Part shown: one piece after another, positions 36,463 through 47,992 of the stretch
How positions within the stretch are numbered: the first letter of the stretch is position 1
Layout: the number at the start of each line of letters is the position of its first letter
Source: Strigops habroptila
Lineage: Eukaryota > Chordata > Aves > Psittaciformes > Psittacidae
NCBI RefSeq assembly: GCF_004027225.2
Contig: NC_046358.1
Span: 2,632,720-2,696,719, forward strand
Reading direction: 5' to 3'
DNA length: 64,000 nucleotides
Translations under genes and position numbers: made by a program
Notes under the pieces: generated by a model
What the model saw: only the letters and a program-made list of their open reading frames with translations
Databases searched by the model: none
Told to the model about the DNA's origin: nothing

Positions 36463-37916
36463 GAAATTCCTCTGATATTGAGTAGCTATTGGAGTGTGTA
36501 GTCTGCTTGAAACTTTTGGACAGAAAGTTGTGCTATGCTTAGGCCATTGAGCATTAACTATTTACTTTAAGAAATTACTGTGATTAGAGGTCTTGCAGTT
36601 AGTTTTGCTGGTGACATGCTCCTGCAGCTGAGCACATAGAGAACAGGGGCCATCTTCTCAGATCAAGCAAATTTGTAGGACATCACATGTGAATTGGTTA
36701 CAAAACTCCTTTCATGTTGAAAGTGAAATCTCAATCTCTTTCTATTTGGTTCTTTCCGGAAAGAGAGTTTTCATATTTTTACTGCCCTATTGCAATGACT
36801 CAGTGAAGGGAGATTCATCTGCTACTGCATCTTTCTCTTTTTATACCTACAACATGTGTGCAGCTGCATAAAGAGCTCATTGCTATCTGTTTTATAAAAA
36901 CTGCCAAAAAAAAATCAATGTAGGAAACTGATCCTCGTGTTTATGGCTCCTTTTAGGACTGGAACACAATTTAGTGTGACATTAGATAAGAACAATTTTA
37001 GCTTAGGTAAAAATAGGTTCTGACATTAAATCAGTTATTTTTTTAATTACAAATATAGAAATGCAAAAGCCTGCAGATGTTCACTGGCATATTTTAAGTA
37101 TAAACCTAAAGGCTGTGATTTATTACTTTCAAGTCAGGTTCTGACTTCATAAAATGGATCTGATATTCATCTTAGTTACAGTTACAGTAGTATACCTGAA
37201 CTGAGCATCTGGACTCATATCTCTTTATTTACAAAGAAAGCTGTTTTAAGCAGTGGCCCTTCAGACCAATAAAAATTAGTGACTTAGTAAACTCGGTTCT
37301 TTAAGGGAAAAATGAAGTTCTACATGGAAATTTAGGCGCATTCCGAAAACATGTGTGACCATAAATTTACCTGGTTTAGTAACAGTTTTAAATTAGACAT
37401 TTGAAAGCACAGATTTTTACATAGTTGTGCTAAACATCTGGGAACACTGATTTACGAGTGGCTGAATTTCCTTGTTGCTAAATTTGGTCTAAGATCTCTC
37501 TTCCTCTGGAGAAAAATGATTCCATGTCATATTAAACTGTTGGTCTTGCTGGTTATGTGTAAGCTGTGGGGTGGATTTACTCTCTGGTGTGCCTTGTAGA
37601 GCTGGTCTAACACCTTCCCGATGTTCCTACCACAAGGCAGGACAGGACTTGAGTGTGCACCTCTCCACCTCCTCCCTAAGCTTCCTGGTTGCCTGGGCAC
37701 CTATGTTTTCTTCTAAGGAAAATGGGAGTTTCCAGTAGACTTACTGGAGGAGGACCAAATGGGGCCATACCACAATAGGGCAGTGCTTACAGCAGAGATG
37801 TGCAAAACTTTCCTTCCCTTTACAGTATTTGACATTCAGATTCAGAATTCTATCTAACTTCTGCAAGGAAATAAGACAATTGTTCATAAAAGAGGTATTT
37901 TTTCAAGCAGATGTCA
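36463..37916. other. AT-rich intron 1 sequence, possible conserved non-coding DNA
   Basis: No named repeat. The part at about 36900-37450 has the AT-rich, low-CpG, non-repetitive texture often seen in conserved non-coding elements, but without other genomes this is only a guess. Confidence 0.3.
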
Positions 37917-38253
37917 ATAGAATCACAGATAGAATCAACCAGACTGGAAAAGACCTTCAAGATGAAGTCCAACTGTTCCCCAGCACTGCCAAGGCCACCA
38001 CTAACCCATGTCACTAAGGGCCTTGTCTACATGGTTTGTAAACACTTCCAGGGGCGGTGACTCCAGCATTGCCCTGGGCAGCCTGTTCCGATGCCTGAGC
38101 ACCCTTTGGGGAAGGAATTGTTCCTAATCTCCAGTCTAAACCTCTCCTGGTAGTTTGCACTTGTTCCTTGGGAGCAGAGACCAGGCACCTCCTGGCTTCA
38201 TCCTCCTGTCAGGTAGTTGTAGAGAGCGATAAGGTCCACGCTGAGCCTAAACC
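37917..38253 (-). repeat. CR1 LINE fragment, older subfamily
   Basis: Antisense 3' end with AGAATCAACCAGACTGGAAA, then CCCAGCACTGCCAAGGCCAC, CCTGGGCAGCCTGTTCCGA and TCAGGTAGTTGTAGAGAGC. This 3' end type is distinct from all young copies in the window. Confidence 0.85.
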
Positions 38254-41200
38254 ATAAATATATATCCACCTAATATCCATACCATAAATAGTCTCAAGAG
38301 CTTAATGAAAGGTAATTGGCTCTTGGAGGGGGGTAAGTTTCATTTTCATCACTACAAATTGAAACCACATTGTAGGTGGCTGCTTGCAACAGAGTCCAGA
38401 CTCTGAGAACTGAGCTGGGTTCACCCTTTCCCAGGAGAGGTTCTGGAGTGCAAATTATATCCTTCCAATGTGGGTGGCATCTGCATCGTGTTGTGTTTAG
38501 GCTGTTGTTGATGGCTTGGTATCCCAAAGCAAGCAACACCTGTGTTTAGGTGCAGTAGGATAGTACTTGGTAAATGCAGTCTCATCCTTCTATGTGCCTA
38601 TGATCCAGACTTCTTGTGGTCTTTTGCTGTGTGACTTGTAGTCTCTGTCTAATGGAATATTATTTCCTCGTGAAAATTTCTGGCATCATTTTCTTTTCAT
38701 TGGATGTGAGTGGAGTGATTTAAACCCAGCCAAGTTGAAGTAATGAGACAAAGTGACTTGCACAAGTATTACTATTCCTTTCCTGTGTTGGAGGAGTTAT
38801 TCTAAGGGAACACACTGTGATGTTAATGTACAAGGGCTTACATTGTCTCTCAGCATAGTTAAAATATGATGATGAGCATAAACACATTCTCGTTTGAATT
38901 GATTCCTAAAGTGCTACAGAACAGAAAAGCAAGAGAGGATTGATCTGTGCCCTAAGAACCGATGGTCTGGCTCTGTACACAGCATAAGAAGGAGCAGAGC
39001 TGTTGAGTAAGAGGTTATCCTTGCTTTAGAGTAATTCTTCAAAGTGAAAACCACTCTTGAAACTGAAACTTGAAGAGTCAGGTGCTAGCAGAACCAAACC
39101 CAAATAGAACACTTGTGATAAAACAACTGCACCATCCAGTTGAACCTTGCTTTGAAATGAATGAGCACTGAGTTTTGTTCTTGTTATTTGAACTGGGTTT
39201 TATTTTTAGAGGAATATTTACTAAAATATGTATCACTGTTGAAAGTTTTTCCATGTGAGGATTTCAATGCTAAGTAAGCAGTGGTAAAATTCAGTAAAGC
39301 TGTCTTCAAATCATATAAATGGTGCTGCTCTGCATTTGCTAGGGCTGTCCTAGAAAGAAAACAGTATACAGAAAGTTGTCTGGGAGTTTAATGTCATTTA
39401 TGCTGATGAATACTAATATTTATGCATAATACCCTGAAATATAACTGAAGCCTGCAGTTGGGGGAAAAAAAAGATGATCTTTTTGAATATTCTTAATACC
39501 TCTGAACAAAGAGAAGAGATCAAAGCCAACCAACCAACCCAATTTTTGTTTTAGTCGATTGATTTCTAAAGGCCTCTGTTACTATAGTAACTCCAGAAGG
39601 GCTTTTAATTACAAAAATAGTAAAAAAGCATCAATTATTCACAACTGCTGGGGGGGAATCAGTGGCGCAAATGCTTTATGGAACAAAAAATAGGAAATTT
39701 GCAAACAAACTACTACAAACAAAGCTTGACAGCCTTCCCATGAAGCACGACAGGGAATAACACACCATCATCATAAACACGTTGGGTTCAAGTTCTCACG
39801 GAGCAATCCCTTGTTAGAGGGTTCCCCCTTTGGCTTGAGAGCAACAAAATCCCCAGCACTGTCCAAATAAAGCACTTTCCTCTCCGTAGATACAGATGGT
39901 GGAGCTTTTTCTTTATAGACCCTACATTTAATTACAGTGTATCTGAGCAGAGCAGTTGTGGTATCACATTAATTAGCAGTTTAGAGCACTGTTCACTATG
40001 GGAAGTGTGGAATATCAGTGCGTGTTGCAGGTTCTGGTTGTATCAAAGAGGAATCCTTTAGCAATAATGAGCACCTTTCAATATATAATTGCATTTAAAA
40101 TAGCTGCTGTCATCTTTAACATCAGCTATGTTTCCAAAATGCATTTATACTCCAAACAGACTTATACTGACAGTACCAGAGTAGAAGAATTCGAGGCATA
40201 TCATGTGAGCAATTGCTAAATGCCATCTCTTGACTTGAATGAGTGCTGAGTTGATGTATTTGGCAGGCCTGAAGTGGCTGTGGGAGGTTTTGTGTTCCCT
40301 GACACCACAGAGGGACATAGTAGTGAAATGTTGGTTGTGAATCTTTCACTTTGTAAAAACGGGACACTTTTAATGACTGATATTTGGAATCTCTGTATCT
40401 TTAGTTTTTCCCTCTCTGAGAAAGTACACATTACTTTTCTTTGTTGTATTCCTAACTCTGGTGTGTCACACATCCCAAACTTTATTTCATCTTCTGGCAA
40501 AGTTTTTAATTGTATGTCTAAGTAGTAAGCTTACTTCTGGATCAAATTTCAGTTTTAGCCCAAACCTATGTGGCTTTGCCTGTACTGAACTACTATCCTC
40601 TGTGCACCGACCCCACTTAGCTTGGCTGTGTTGGGAACTGCTTCTTTTGGACTCTCTCGCTTTCCACCCTGCCATTTCTTAGTTTTTCTGTTTACATGCT
40701 CCCTACTTGTCCCCTGTATGTCAAAACCTGCTTCCTCATATGGCATAGCCAGGGGTTAACCCTGCTTTTCACTGCCTAAGCCATTTCTGCAGGGCTTGGA
40801 TCCTCTCAAGTGGTAGGAAATGCAGGCCGAGGAGTCTGGATTCTGTTTAACCTGCTGTGCAACTGAAGTGGAAAAAAAGAACGGTGATTTTAAAAAAGCA
40901 TCAAAAAGCTTGTTTTTTCGTGAAGAAATGAGTTAACATCCAGTGTTAGAAGTGACATAAAGAGTTACCAATGCTGCATAAAACAATGATGGGTGTGGAT
41001 AGATTCTGACCATGCTATTAGCACTGATCTCAGCCTCTTCGTTAATCCCTGACAGTTCTAATACCAGCCCTTTATCTGTGTAGCTCTGTGGCTTGAAGTT
41101 GCACTTGTGATTGTAAAACCTGATTGGCTTGCAAGCAGGTTTGGTGAGGTTTGGTTTTAGCTTTGGAAGTCCAGCCCTAATACCTTCTGCATGCAGAAAT

Positions 41201-41980
41201 GTGGGCTTTGGGTACAAGTGTCACAGGAGCTGCAGTATATCAATGGGCAATGAAGTTGGATTCTTCCTTGGCCGTACAGCAAGCACTCTGAAGGGCTCAG
41301 AACAGCCCCCCTCACACTGTCTTCCTTCAGCCAGTTATATTAATGAAAGTAAAATACTTTGGGCTTCTTCCAGAATCTCAGTTACATGAAATTTGTCAGA
41401 TTGATCCTTGTTTTGTATAACAACAAGCAAAACTAAGTCACTACTGTAGGAGAACTGTTGGTTTTATTCTTTTCCTACTAGTGTGGTTCATATTGCTAGA
41501 AGGAACATTCTACTCCTCCTATTAACTACACACGTTGTTATATAAAATAGAACAATAAGAGGTGTTTCTGTTAACCCCCCAGAATGTGTTGGTGTGGGCT
41601 GTATTACTTGGCCAGAGTGAAAATGCACCAGAAGCTATTGAAAAAGCCTCCGAAGACTGGTGGGTTTACACAGGGTCAGCAGGTTACGGAATTGCACCTT
41701 GGAGATACTTTCACAACTCTGGTGCTGTATGCTTGGTCACATTTTTCAAACTCTGGGGTTATGTGAATCCAAGGAGTTGTGGTTAACAAAGCTTCAGTCT
41801 TGGTGAATTCCTGGGGAGGAATTTGTCCCTCCTTAACATCTTGCATTTTAATGTAAGCTGTGAATGGACTGTGTAAGTACTGAGTAGCAAATGATAACTT
41901 TTTTCACCTGATACATAATCCATGCCAATTTAAAAGGAATCATAAATAGCCCAGATAATCTAATACTGCACGTGGTAACA
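38254..41980. other. CR1-free intron 1 segment with an X-box-like palindrome
   Basis: About 3.7 kb without recognised transposons. The AT-rich portion at about 39140-39720 contains the palindrome at 39578-39591. Open frames on both strands at 40122-41389 overlap one another and show no known domain. Confidence 0.4.
39578..39591. promoter_or_regulatory. RFX X-box-like palindrome
   Basis: GTTACTATAGTAAC is a perfect 14-bp palindrome that fits the RFX X-box pattern of two half sites, GTTRCY and RGYAAC, with a 2-bp spacer. It lies in AT-rich, repeat-free intron. Confidence 0.45.
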
Positions 41981-42153
41981 GAATTTCACAGACTGGTTAA
42001 TAAGGAAGCACCTTAAGATCATCCAGTTCCAACCCCCTGCCATGGGCAGGGACACCTTCCACTAGAGCAGGTTGCTCCAAGCCCCTGTGTCCAACCTGGC
42101 CTTGAACACTGCCAGGGATGGGGCAGCCACAGCTTCTCTGGGCAGCCTGTTTC
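41981..42153 (-). repeat. CR1 LINE fragment with damaged 3' tail
   Basis: Antisense. The terminal part (ACAGAATTTCACAGACTGG) is degraded, followed by intact CCTTAAGATCATCCAGTTCC and the CACCTTCCACTAGAGCAGG block. The first motif is typical of subfamily A, the second of B. Confidence 0.85.
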
Positions 42154-43084
42154 ATGAATACATCTTTGTTCCAGGATGGTGGTCTCCAGTGTAAATGTGT
42201 TGAGAATATTAATGAATCTGTCCTTGTAAATGGCTTTGCAATCTTCAGCTGCACGTGCAGATTTTAACTGTTCCTCAAAGAAGCCAGCACAAAACACCAC
42301 TCTGCAGCAACATTGTCTTTAGTGATCACATATGATCAAAACCTGGGTTAGAAGCTTCATTTGAGAACCTTTTGCTGTCATTAAGGTATGTCTGTTGGGG
42401 TCTCTGAAGTGAATGAGCTTTGCAGCTGTAGAAATGCTGTTCCTAGGACAGAAACCTTACAGCAGAGACACTTTAACCCATAGGCTAACAAGCTGTAGGC
42501 ATTGGAAATGTTTTCTTGCAAAGCAGTACCTGGATGTCTGGGAGGCCGCAGCTGACTGCAGAGATTTCACAGGATAGTCTTATTCCTCACGTCAAAAGGA
42601 GAGATTTAATGATTAATCCTTTCAGTTGAACGACAGAGTTGTAACCTTATAGACTGAAATTAGAGTAAAATTTATATTGCTGTTGAGTGTGTATTTTTAA
42701 AGATAGGAAATTGTACCATCCCTTAAGTTTCTAACATGCACACACAAAGAATCACTGTGGAAGCTGTCCAAGCTCCTATTACACTGAATTTGTGTTGCAA
42801 ACTGGTGTCCACTTCCAAAGGCTCCTGAGCAGGTGAATGCAGTAAAGCTGCCCTAGTTAATCACAGGGGAGAGAGGAAGTAAAGCCCATTCCAGAAGCTG
42901 ATTCATAGTGAAAAGGAATTTATTTTCTTTTTTATTAGGCAACATTTCTTGATGGATCAACAGCATTGACCTGGGGCTTAAAAGTAGTATTTACGAAGGT
43001 AGATTTTAACTTGGAGAGGTATTTTTCCATTGGTTCCATAGTTTGAACCATCCCCTAGAGTAGTTTCCATTTTAGACTTAGATC
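42154..43084. other. Intron 1 sequence without recognised features
   Basis: Non-coding spacer; nothing recognised. Confidence 0.4.
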
Positions 43085-43393
43085 AAGGACGCTGGAGAGG
43101 GGTTTTTCATCAGGGACTGGAGTGGTAGGACAAGGGGTGATGGGTTCAAACTGAAACAGGGGAAGTTCAGGTTGGATATAAGGAAGAAGTTCTTTCTGTG
43201 AGGGTGCTGAGGCGCTGGCACAGGGTGCCCAGAGAAGCTGTGGCTGCCCCATCCCTGGCAGTGTTCAAGGCCAGCTTGGACAGAGCTCTCGGTGACATGG
43301 TCTAGGGTGAGGCATCCCTGCCCATGGCAGGGGATTGGAACTGGATGATCTTAAGGTCCTTTCCAACCCAAACCATTCTGTGATTCTATGATT
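43085..43393 (+). repeat. CR1 LINE fragment, mosaic markers
   Basis: Sense copy from GGACGCTGGAGAGG to TCTGTGATTCTATGATT. The upstream half has GCGCTGGCACAGGGTGCCC (typical of B); the downstream half has GACATGGTCTAGGGTGAGGC and GATGATCTTAAGGTCC (typical of A). Confidence 0.92.
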
Positions 43394-45875
43394 ATTTGTT
43401 AGTGTGTGAAGTGGGCCTAATGATGCTAATTTTTGGGACCCATAGCTGTGAAAAGCCCTTGTTTTATCTTTGTCTTTAAAAATTGGGGTTTTTTTCCACT
43501 GAAAAGTTACTGAACAAGGATTCTAATTCGGTTGTGCTGAAAGTTGCATGCAAGAAAAGAGCAAATGTCATCTGTAACATCTCAATATGGTAAAAACAGT
43601 GGAAACAACTGCTTGAATTGTAACTTCTTACAGTTAAAAGTAGCATGGCTGTTGTGTCTAATAGCACAACCTCCTTCAGGTTCAAACCTGCCACAGATGA
43701 TGAAGTTTCCATTAAAGGATAATAAACTATATGCCAACATGACAAAAGAACTGTCTTATCTCTTTGGAATAGGAATGCTCTTTGAAGAGCTTCATAAAAG
43801 ACTGGAGTATGAAATAAGTCTAGGGGATGGTTATTTTGAATTTCTATAAAGTATGTCAACCCAAAGGCTAAAGGGATTATCTGCGAAGTAACAAAATGGG
43901 AAAGATGAATGCTTTCCTTCTATGTAGTGAATGACATCTCTTTAGAAAGCACAGGTATAAAGTATTCTTCCCCAGCAGTGGTTCAGATCAGGAATGATTC
44001 CTTGAAATTAGTGGTGCCTTTCAGATCTGAGGGATCAAGCTACAGCTGAAAGTTATTTCAGTTTCAGGTTGAGTGCAGGTCTGAATTGTAAATAGATAAT
44101 CATAATCCTGATCCAGTGTATGGTTATCTACCTCTGGAGTTGGAACACCTTCTGTCTTTTTAGCTTTGCTTATACTTTTAGGTGAATTAAAGTGATCAGG
44201 AACAAAGATTAACCAGAAGAGGCATATCCATGCATGAATTTACTTAGGAATTGCTCTCCCTGAACTAACTAAATGTTTACAAGCCTGAAATCAGAGGTAA
44301 GTTGCATCTGAATATTTAAATTAGTCATATTTAATGTTCAGGCATTACTTATTCCTGTTTTTTATTCATGAGCTAGCTAAATACTAAGCTCTTACTCAAA
44401 GGCAGAGCTGCAGTGGTGGTGAGGCTGAGGAGAGAGTTGCTGGTTTACTCCCTGTTGGCCATACACACAAACTGGGCTCATATTGAACCAGAAAAAGAGA
44501 GTTTATTTTGCTGCTTTCAAGCCTTAGTGCATTAACCATTTCATGACAAGGTACATCTTCTTGTTGTCTCTTTTTTCCAGAATTAATTCTGGGGTATTAT
44601 TCAACTGAGAAACTGAAAATTAAGATGTAGAATGTATTTTTATTATTTTTAACTAGCAAGGGAGTAACTATTTCCATTTCCTACTATTCCTTGTATGCCA
44701 AAAGTGTAAAAGTCCCTTTAAGAATGAACAAATTTGGCCACTGAGCAATATTAAATAGATCTGGCAAATGGCTTAGTTGTGTGCCCAGTAGTAACTGGCC
44801 AACAGTAAATAGCTCTTTATCTGAGAACTGGCATATTGTACATAATGAAGATGAGAGGAAATTTTTTATCCTGCTCATAGAAAGACAAAAGGAACAAAAA
44901 AATCCCCAAGCTTTGGAAATAATTGCCACAGCACTCAGCTTTTATGGAGTATATCCACTGAAATCAAAAGGAATTTAACTTCCCCTAGGCTAAACGGCTT
45001 CTGTCATTTCTGCTGACAACTCCAGAGCCCTCTTATCTTCTGATCACCTTACAGGAAGGTTTGGTTCAGTGGATGAGTATCTGAGGGGGTTAGATGCAGA
45101 TGAGCAGAAGGGGAGCGCTGGTGGACAGCCAAAATTCAAGTTATTCAACCATTTGGATGCTTTTGGTGCTATTTCATTCATGAAACGCCAGGACACCAGG
45201 GGGAAAAACAAAACAGGATGTAGGCAAAAGCTACTGGAACTCAAATTTACAAGCCCCGATCATTCCCATTTATGTTTGGCAAATGGCAGAATGAAATTAA
45301 TGATGCCAAATCCTCCTTCCATGCATTGTGTGATAGCTGAACTATCTTAGCTATGTCAGTGTTGTAAATGATGGAACTGATAACACACTAATGTGATCCT
45401 TTCAGGCTCCTCGTTTATATTAATGAGTTTTAGTCATCTAAGGCAAACTGATAACTCCTGATTAATAGCTCAGCAACTTCCAGCCTGGCATCAAAGGCTG
45501 ATCTCTCCCTTTTTTCCTTGCTTGCTTTGTTTTTAACTCCTTGATGGGTTCTGAGTTAAGACTGTTAATAATTAACTCTGAGCTTAATTGAAATCCAGAT
45601 GTTAAATTCTTGATGGAAGTTAATTTAATTCTGATCATGGCTATGGCTGATTTCACTCCGATTCCTTTATTTTTTTTACATAGCTTTGAACTTACAAAAC
45701 ACAAGTGTGATTCATTTCACTAGTTTGTTGGGTTTTTTTTAGCATTTGCAGTCTGTTGGAGGGCCTATTAAACTAATAAATTATCACAGAGGCATCAAAT
45801 AGCTACCAGTAAAAGCAATTAAACCCCTCAGAAAAACCCACTGTTATTAGGAAAAGGCAAACTGCTTTTCTTAAA
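43394..45875. other. Intron 1 sequence without recognised features
   Basis: AT-rich non-coding sequence. Overlapping open frames at 43476-43859 on both strands have no known domain. Confidence 0.4.
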
Positions 45876-46301
45876 TCATAGAATCATGGAATGGTTTGGG
45901 TTGGAAGGGAGCTTAAAGCTTATCCAGTTCCAACCCCTGCCACGGGCAGGGACACCTTCCACTAGAGCAGGTTGCTCCAAGCCCCTGTGTCCAACCTGGC
46001 CTTGAACATTGCCAGGGATGGGGCAGCCACAGCTCCTCTGGGCACTCTGTGCCAGTGTCCCACCACCCTCACAGGGAAGAACTTCTGCCTCAGAGCTCAT
46101 CTCAATCTCCCCTCCGGCAGGTTAAAGCCATTCCCTCTTGTCCTGTCCCTACAGGTCCTTGTTCAAAGCCCCTCTCCAGGTTTCCTGGAGCCCCTTTAGG
46201 CACTGGAGCTGCTCTAAGGTCTCCCCTTAAGGAGCCTTCTGTTCCCCAGGCTGAACAAGCCCAGCTCTCTCAGCCTGGCTCCAGAGCAGAGACGCTCCAG
46301 C
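45876..46301 (-). repeat. CR1 LINE fragment
   Basis: Antisense, from ATCATAGAATCATGGAATGG to TCAGCCTGGCTCCAGAGCAG. Subfamily B (CACCTTCCACTAGAGCAGG, CAAGCCCCTGTGTCC), with the CAGAGCTCATCTCAATCTCC variant in the UTR that is shared with the copy at 60786-61103. Confidence 0.93.
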
Positions 46302-47620
46302 TTTAAGCTGTTTTTAATTTCTATATATTTGTATGGAGAAGAACAGATACCACATTTCTGGACTGTACGTAACAGTAGAGACCAGAGTAAGAGTTACAGG
46401 TATGTGCATGTGAGAAGTCAAATAACCATTAGTTGTTTAAGAAAATGGGTAAGAGGGCTTGGAAGAAAAATAATTGAGAGTGAAATAACCAAAGTCGGTC
46501 TCTGAACAAGTTTAGGGTGTTTGTATGTGGGCAGCTGCTTACAGGTGAATTCTTGGAACTCTTGATTGTACAGTATTCAGTCTCTAGTTTTTCTGTTGCT
46601 ACAGTCAATACAGGATTGACTGAAACTGTTAGAAGAGTGAGTGCAAATAACACAGCATACTAATATGGGCTATTCTACACTAATACCCACATTAGGCTTC
46701 AAAACACTCCACTTCTGAAGTAGAGGTTGTCAAAAGCCAAGCAGGCAACAACTTAGTCGAGTGTTCATGCAGAGATTATTACAAATGCTCTGCATCTTCC
46801 TGGAGAAGGAAATATTTGAAGAAGCTAAAAATTACATGAAGCAGCTGAAGTGCTTGTCCTGACACTCAGTCCAGGTCAGCTTCTGCTTTTCAAACAACTG
46901 CCTTCATTGTTTTCCAGGAGGAATATTGCTGCAGTTTTCTAAATAAGCCATTTCTCCAAATAAGGAAACCTGATATGTTGAGAAATCTTGGCCTGGAGAT
47001 CAGAAACACTGTTCACTGATCAGTGTTGCTTTAGAATATAGAGTGATGTTGGCACTTCCCCTCGGTGCCCAGTGTTTGGGCTTTAAGGCTGCCCCACAAA
47101 TGGCTTCATGCATTTTGCGATGGGAACCAGATTTGGAAAAATCCCAATCTCACTGGAGGAAGGGGGTGGGGGGAAAGGGTATTGGTACAAGTTTAGTCTT
47201 CACTTTAGATCATGACATTTTACAGTCACAAAATATTCCAAACAACATCTGCTAGGAAGATAAATCCATTGTAGTGGAAATTAAATGCGTATTTTGAATT
47301 CAGACGGTTTCATATTGTACTGTCAGGGATTGAGAGGAAAATAAATGTGAAAGCCATTTAAAAAGCTTATGTAGAACTTGCCTGTGTGCTAAAGAATGTT
47401 GTCCTTTAGAATTAAACCCCAAATCAGACTTTCTTGTCAAATTTGACTGATTTGTTTCTACTCTTCAGAATTCTTTTCATCTTTAGAAACTGATTAAAAA
47501 AGAAGTTTAATATTCTGCAGCAGGATTATACATTTGATCAATGAGCATCTGCAGCAGTTTGAGATTCTTTCTTCACGAAGAGTGCTCCAGTTCAGTGGTT
47601 CAGGCTGTAGCCATCTCTTG
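46302..47620. other. Intron 1 sequence without recognised features
   Basis: Non-coding; nothing recognised. Confidence 0.4.
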
Positions 47621-47832
47621 TCGGCCCCTTTAGGCACTGGAGCTGCTCTAAGGTCTCCCCCTCAGGAGCCTTCTCTTCTCCAGGCTGCCCCAGCCCAGCT
47701 CTCTCAGCCTGGCTCCAGAGCAGAGCTGCTCCAGCCCTCGCAGCAGCTCCGTGGCCTCCTCTGGCCTCGCTCCAACAGCTCCACGTCCTTCTTGTGTTGT
47801 TGCCCCAGAGCTGGACACATGAGAGTGGAGTA
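47621..47832 (-). repeat. Outer CR1, left part (split by a nested insertion)
   Basis: Antisense CR1 3' UTR from CCCCTTTAGGCACTGGAGC to CAGAGCTGGACACATGAGAG. It lacks its own 3' end and is interrupted at GTGGAGTAG by the CR1 at 47833-47930. It resumes at 47931. Confidence 0.85.
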
Positions 47833-47930
47833 GAATCATAGAACGGTTTGGATTGGAAGGGACGTTAAATCTCATCTAGTTCTACCCCCCCTGCCATGGG
47901 AAGGAACACCTTCCACTAGACCCAGGTAAC
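47833..47930 (-). repeat. Nested CR1 (about 98 bp) inside an older CR1
   Basis: Antisense 3' end (GAATCATAGAACGGTTTGG, then CTGCCATGGGAAGGAACACC and TTCCACTAGACCCAGG). TAG is present at both junctions (47831-47833 and 47931-47933), either a tiny target duplication or microhomology. Confidence 0.8.
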
Positions 47931-47992
47931 TAGAGGGGGAGAATCACCTCCCTCAGTCTGCTGGTCATACACCTTTTGATGCAGCCCATGTC
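47931..47992 (-). repeat. Outer CR1, right part
   Basis: It continues the outer copy: TAGAGGGGGAGAATCACC, then CTGCTGGTCATACACC and TTTTGATGCAGCCC. This is exactly the segment expected next in a CR1 when the nested piece is removed (compare 25870-25940). Confidence 0.85.
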
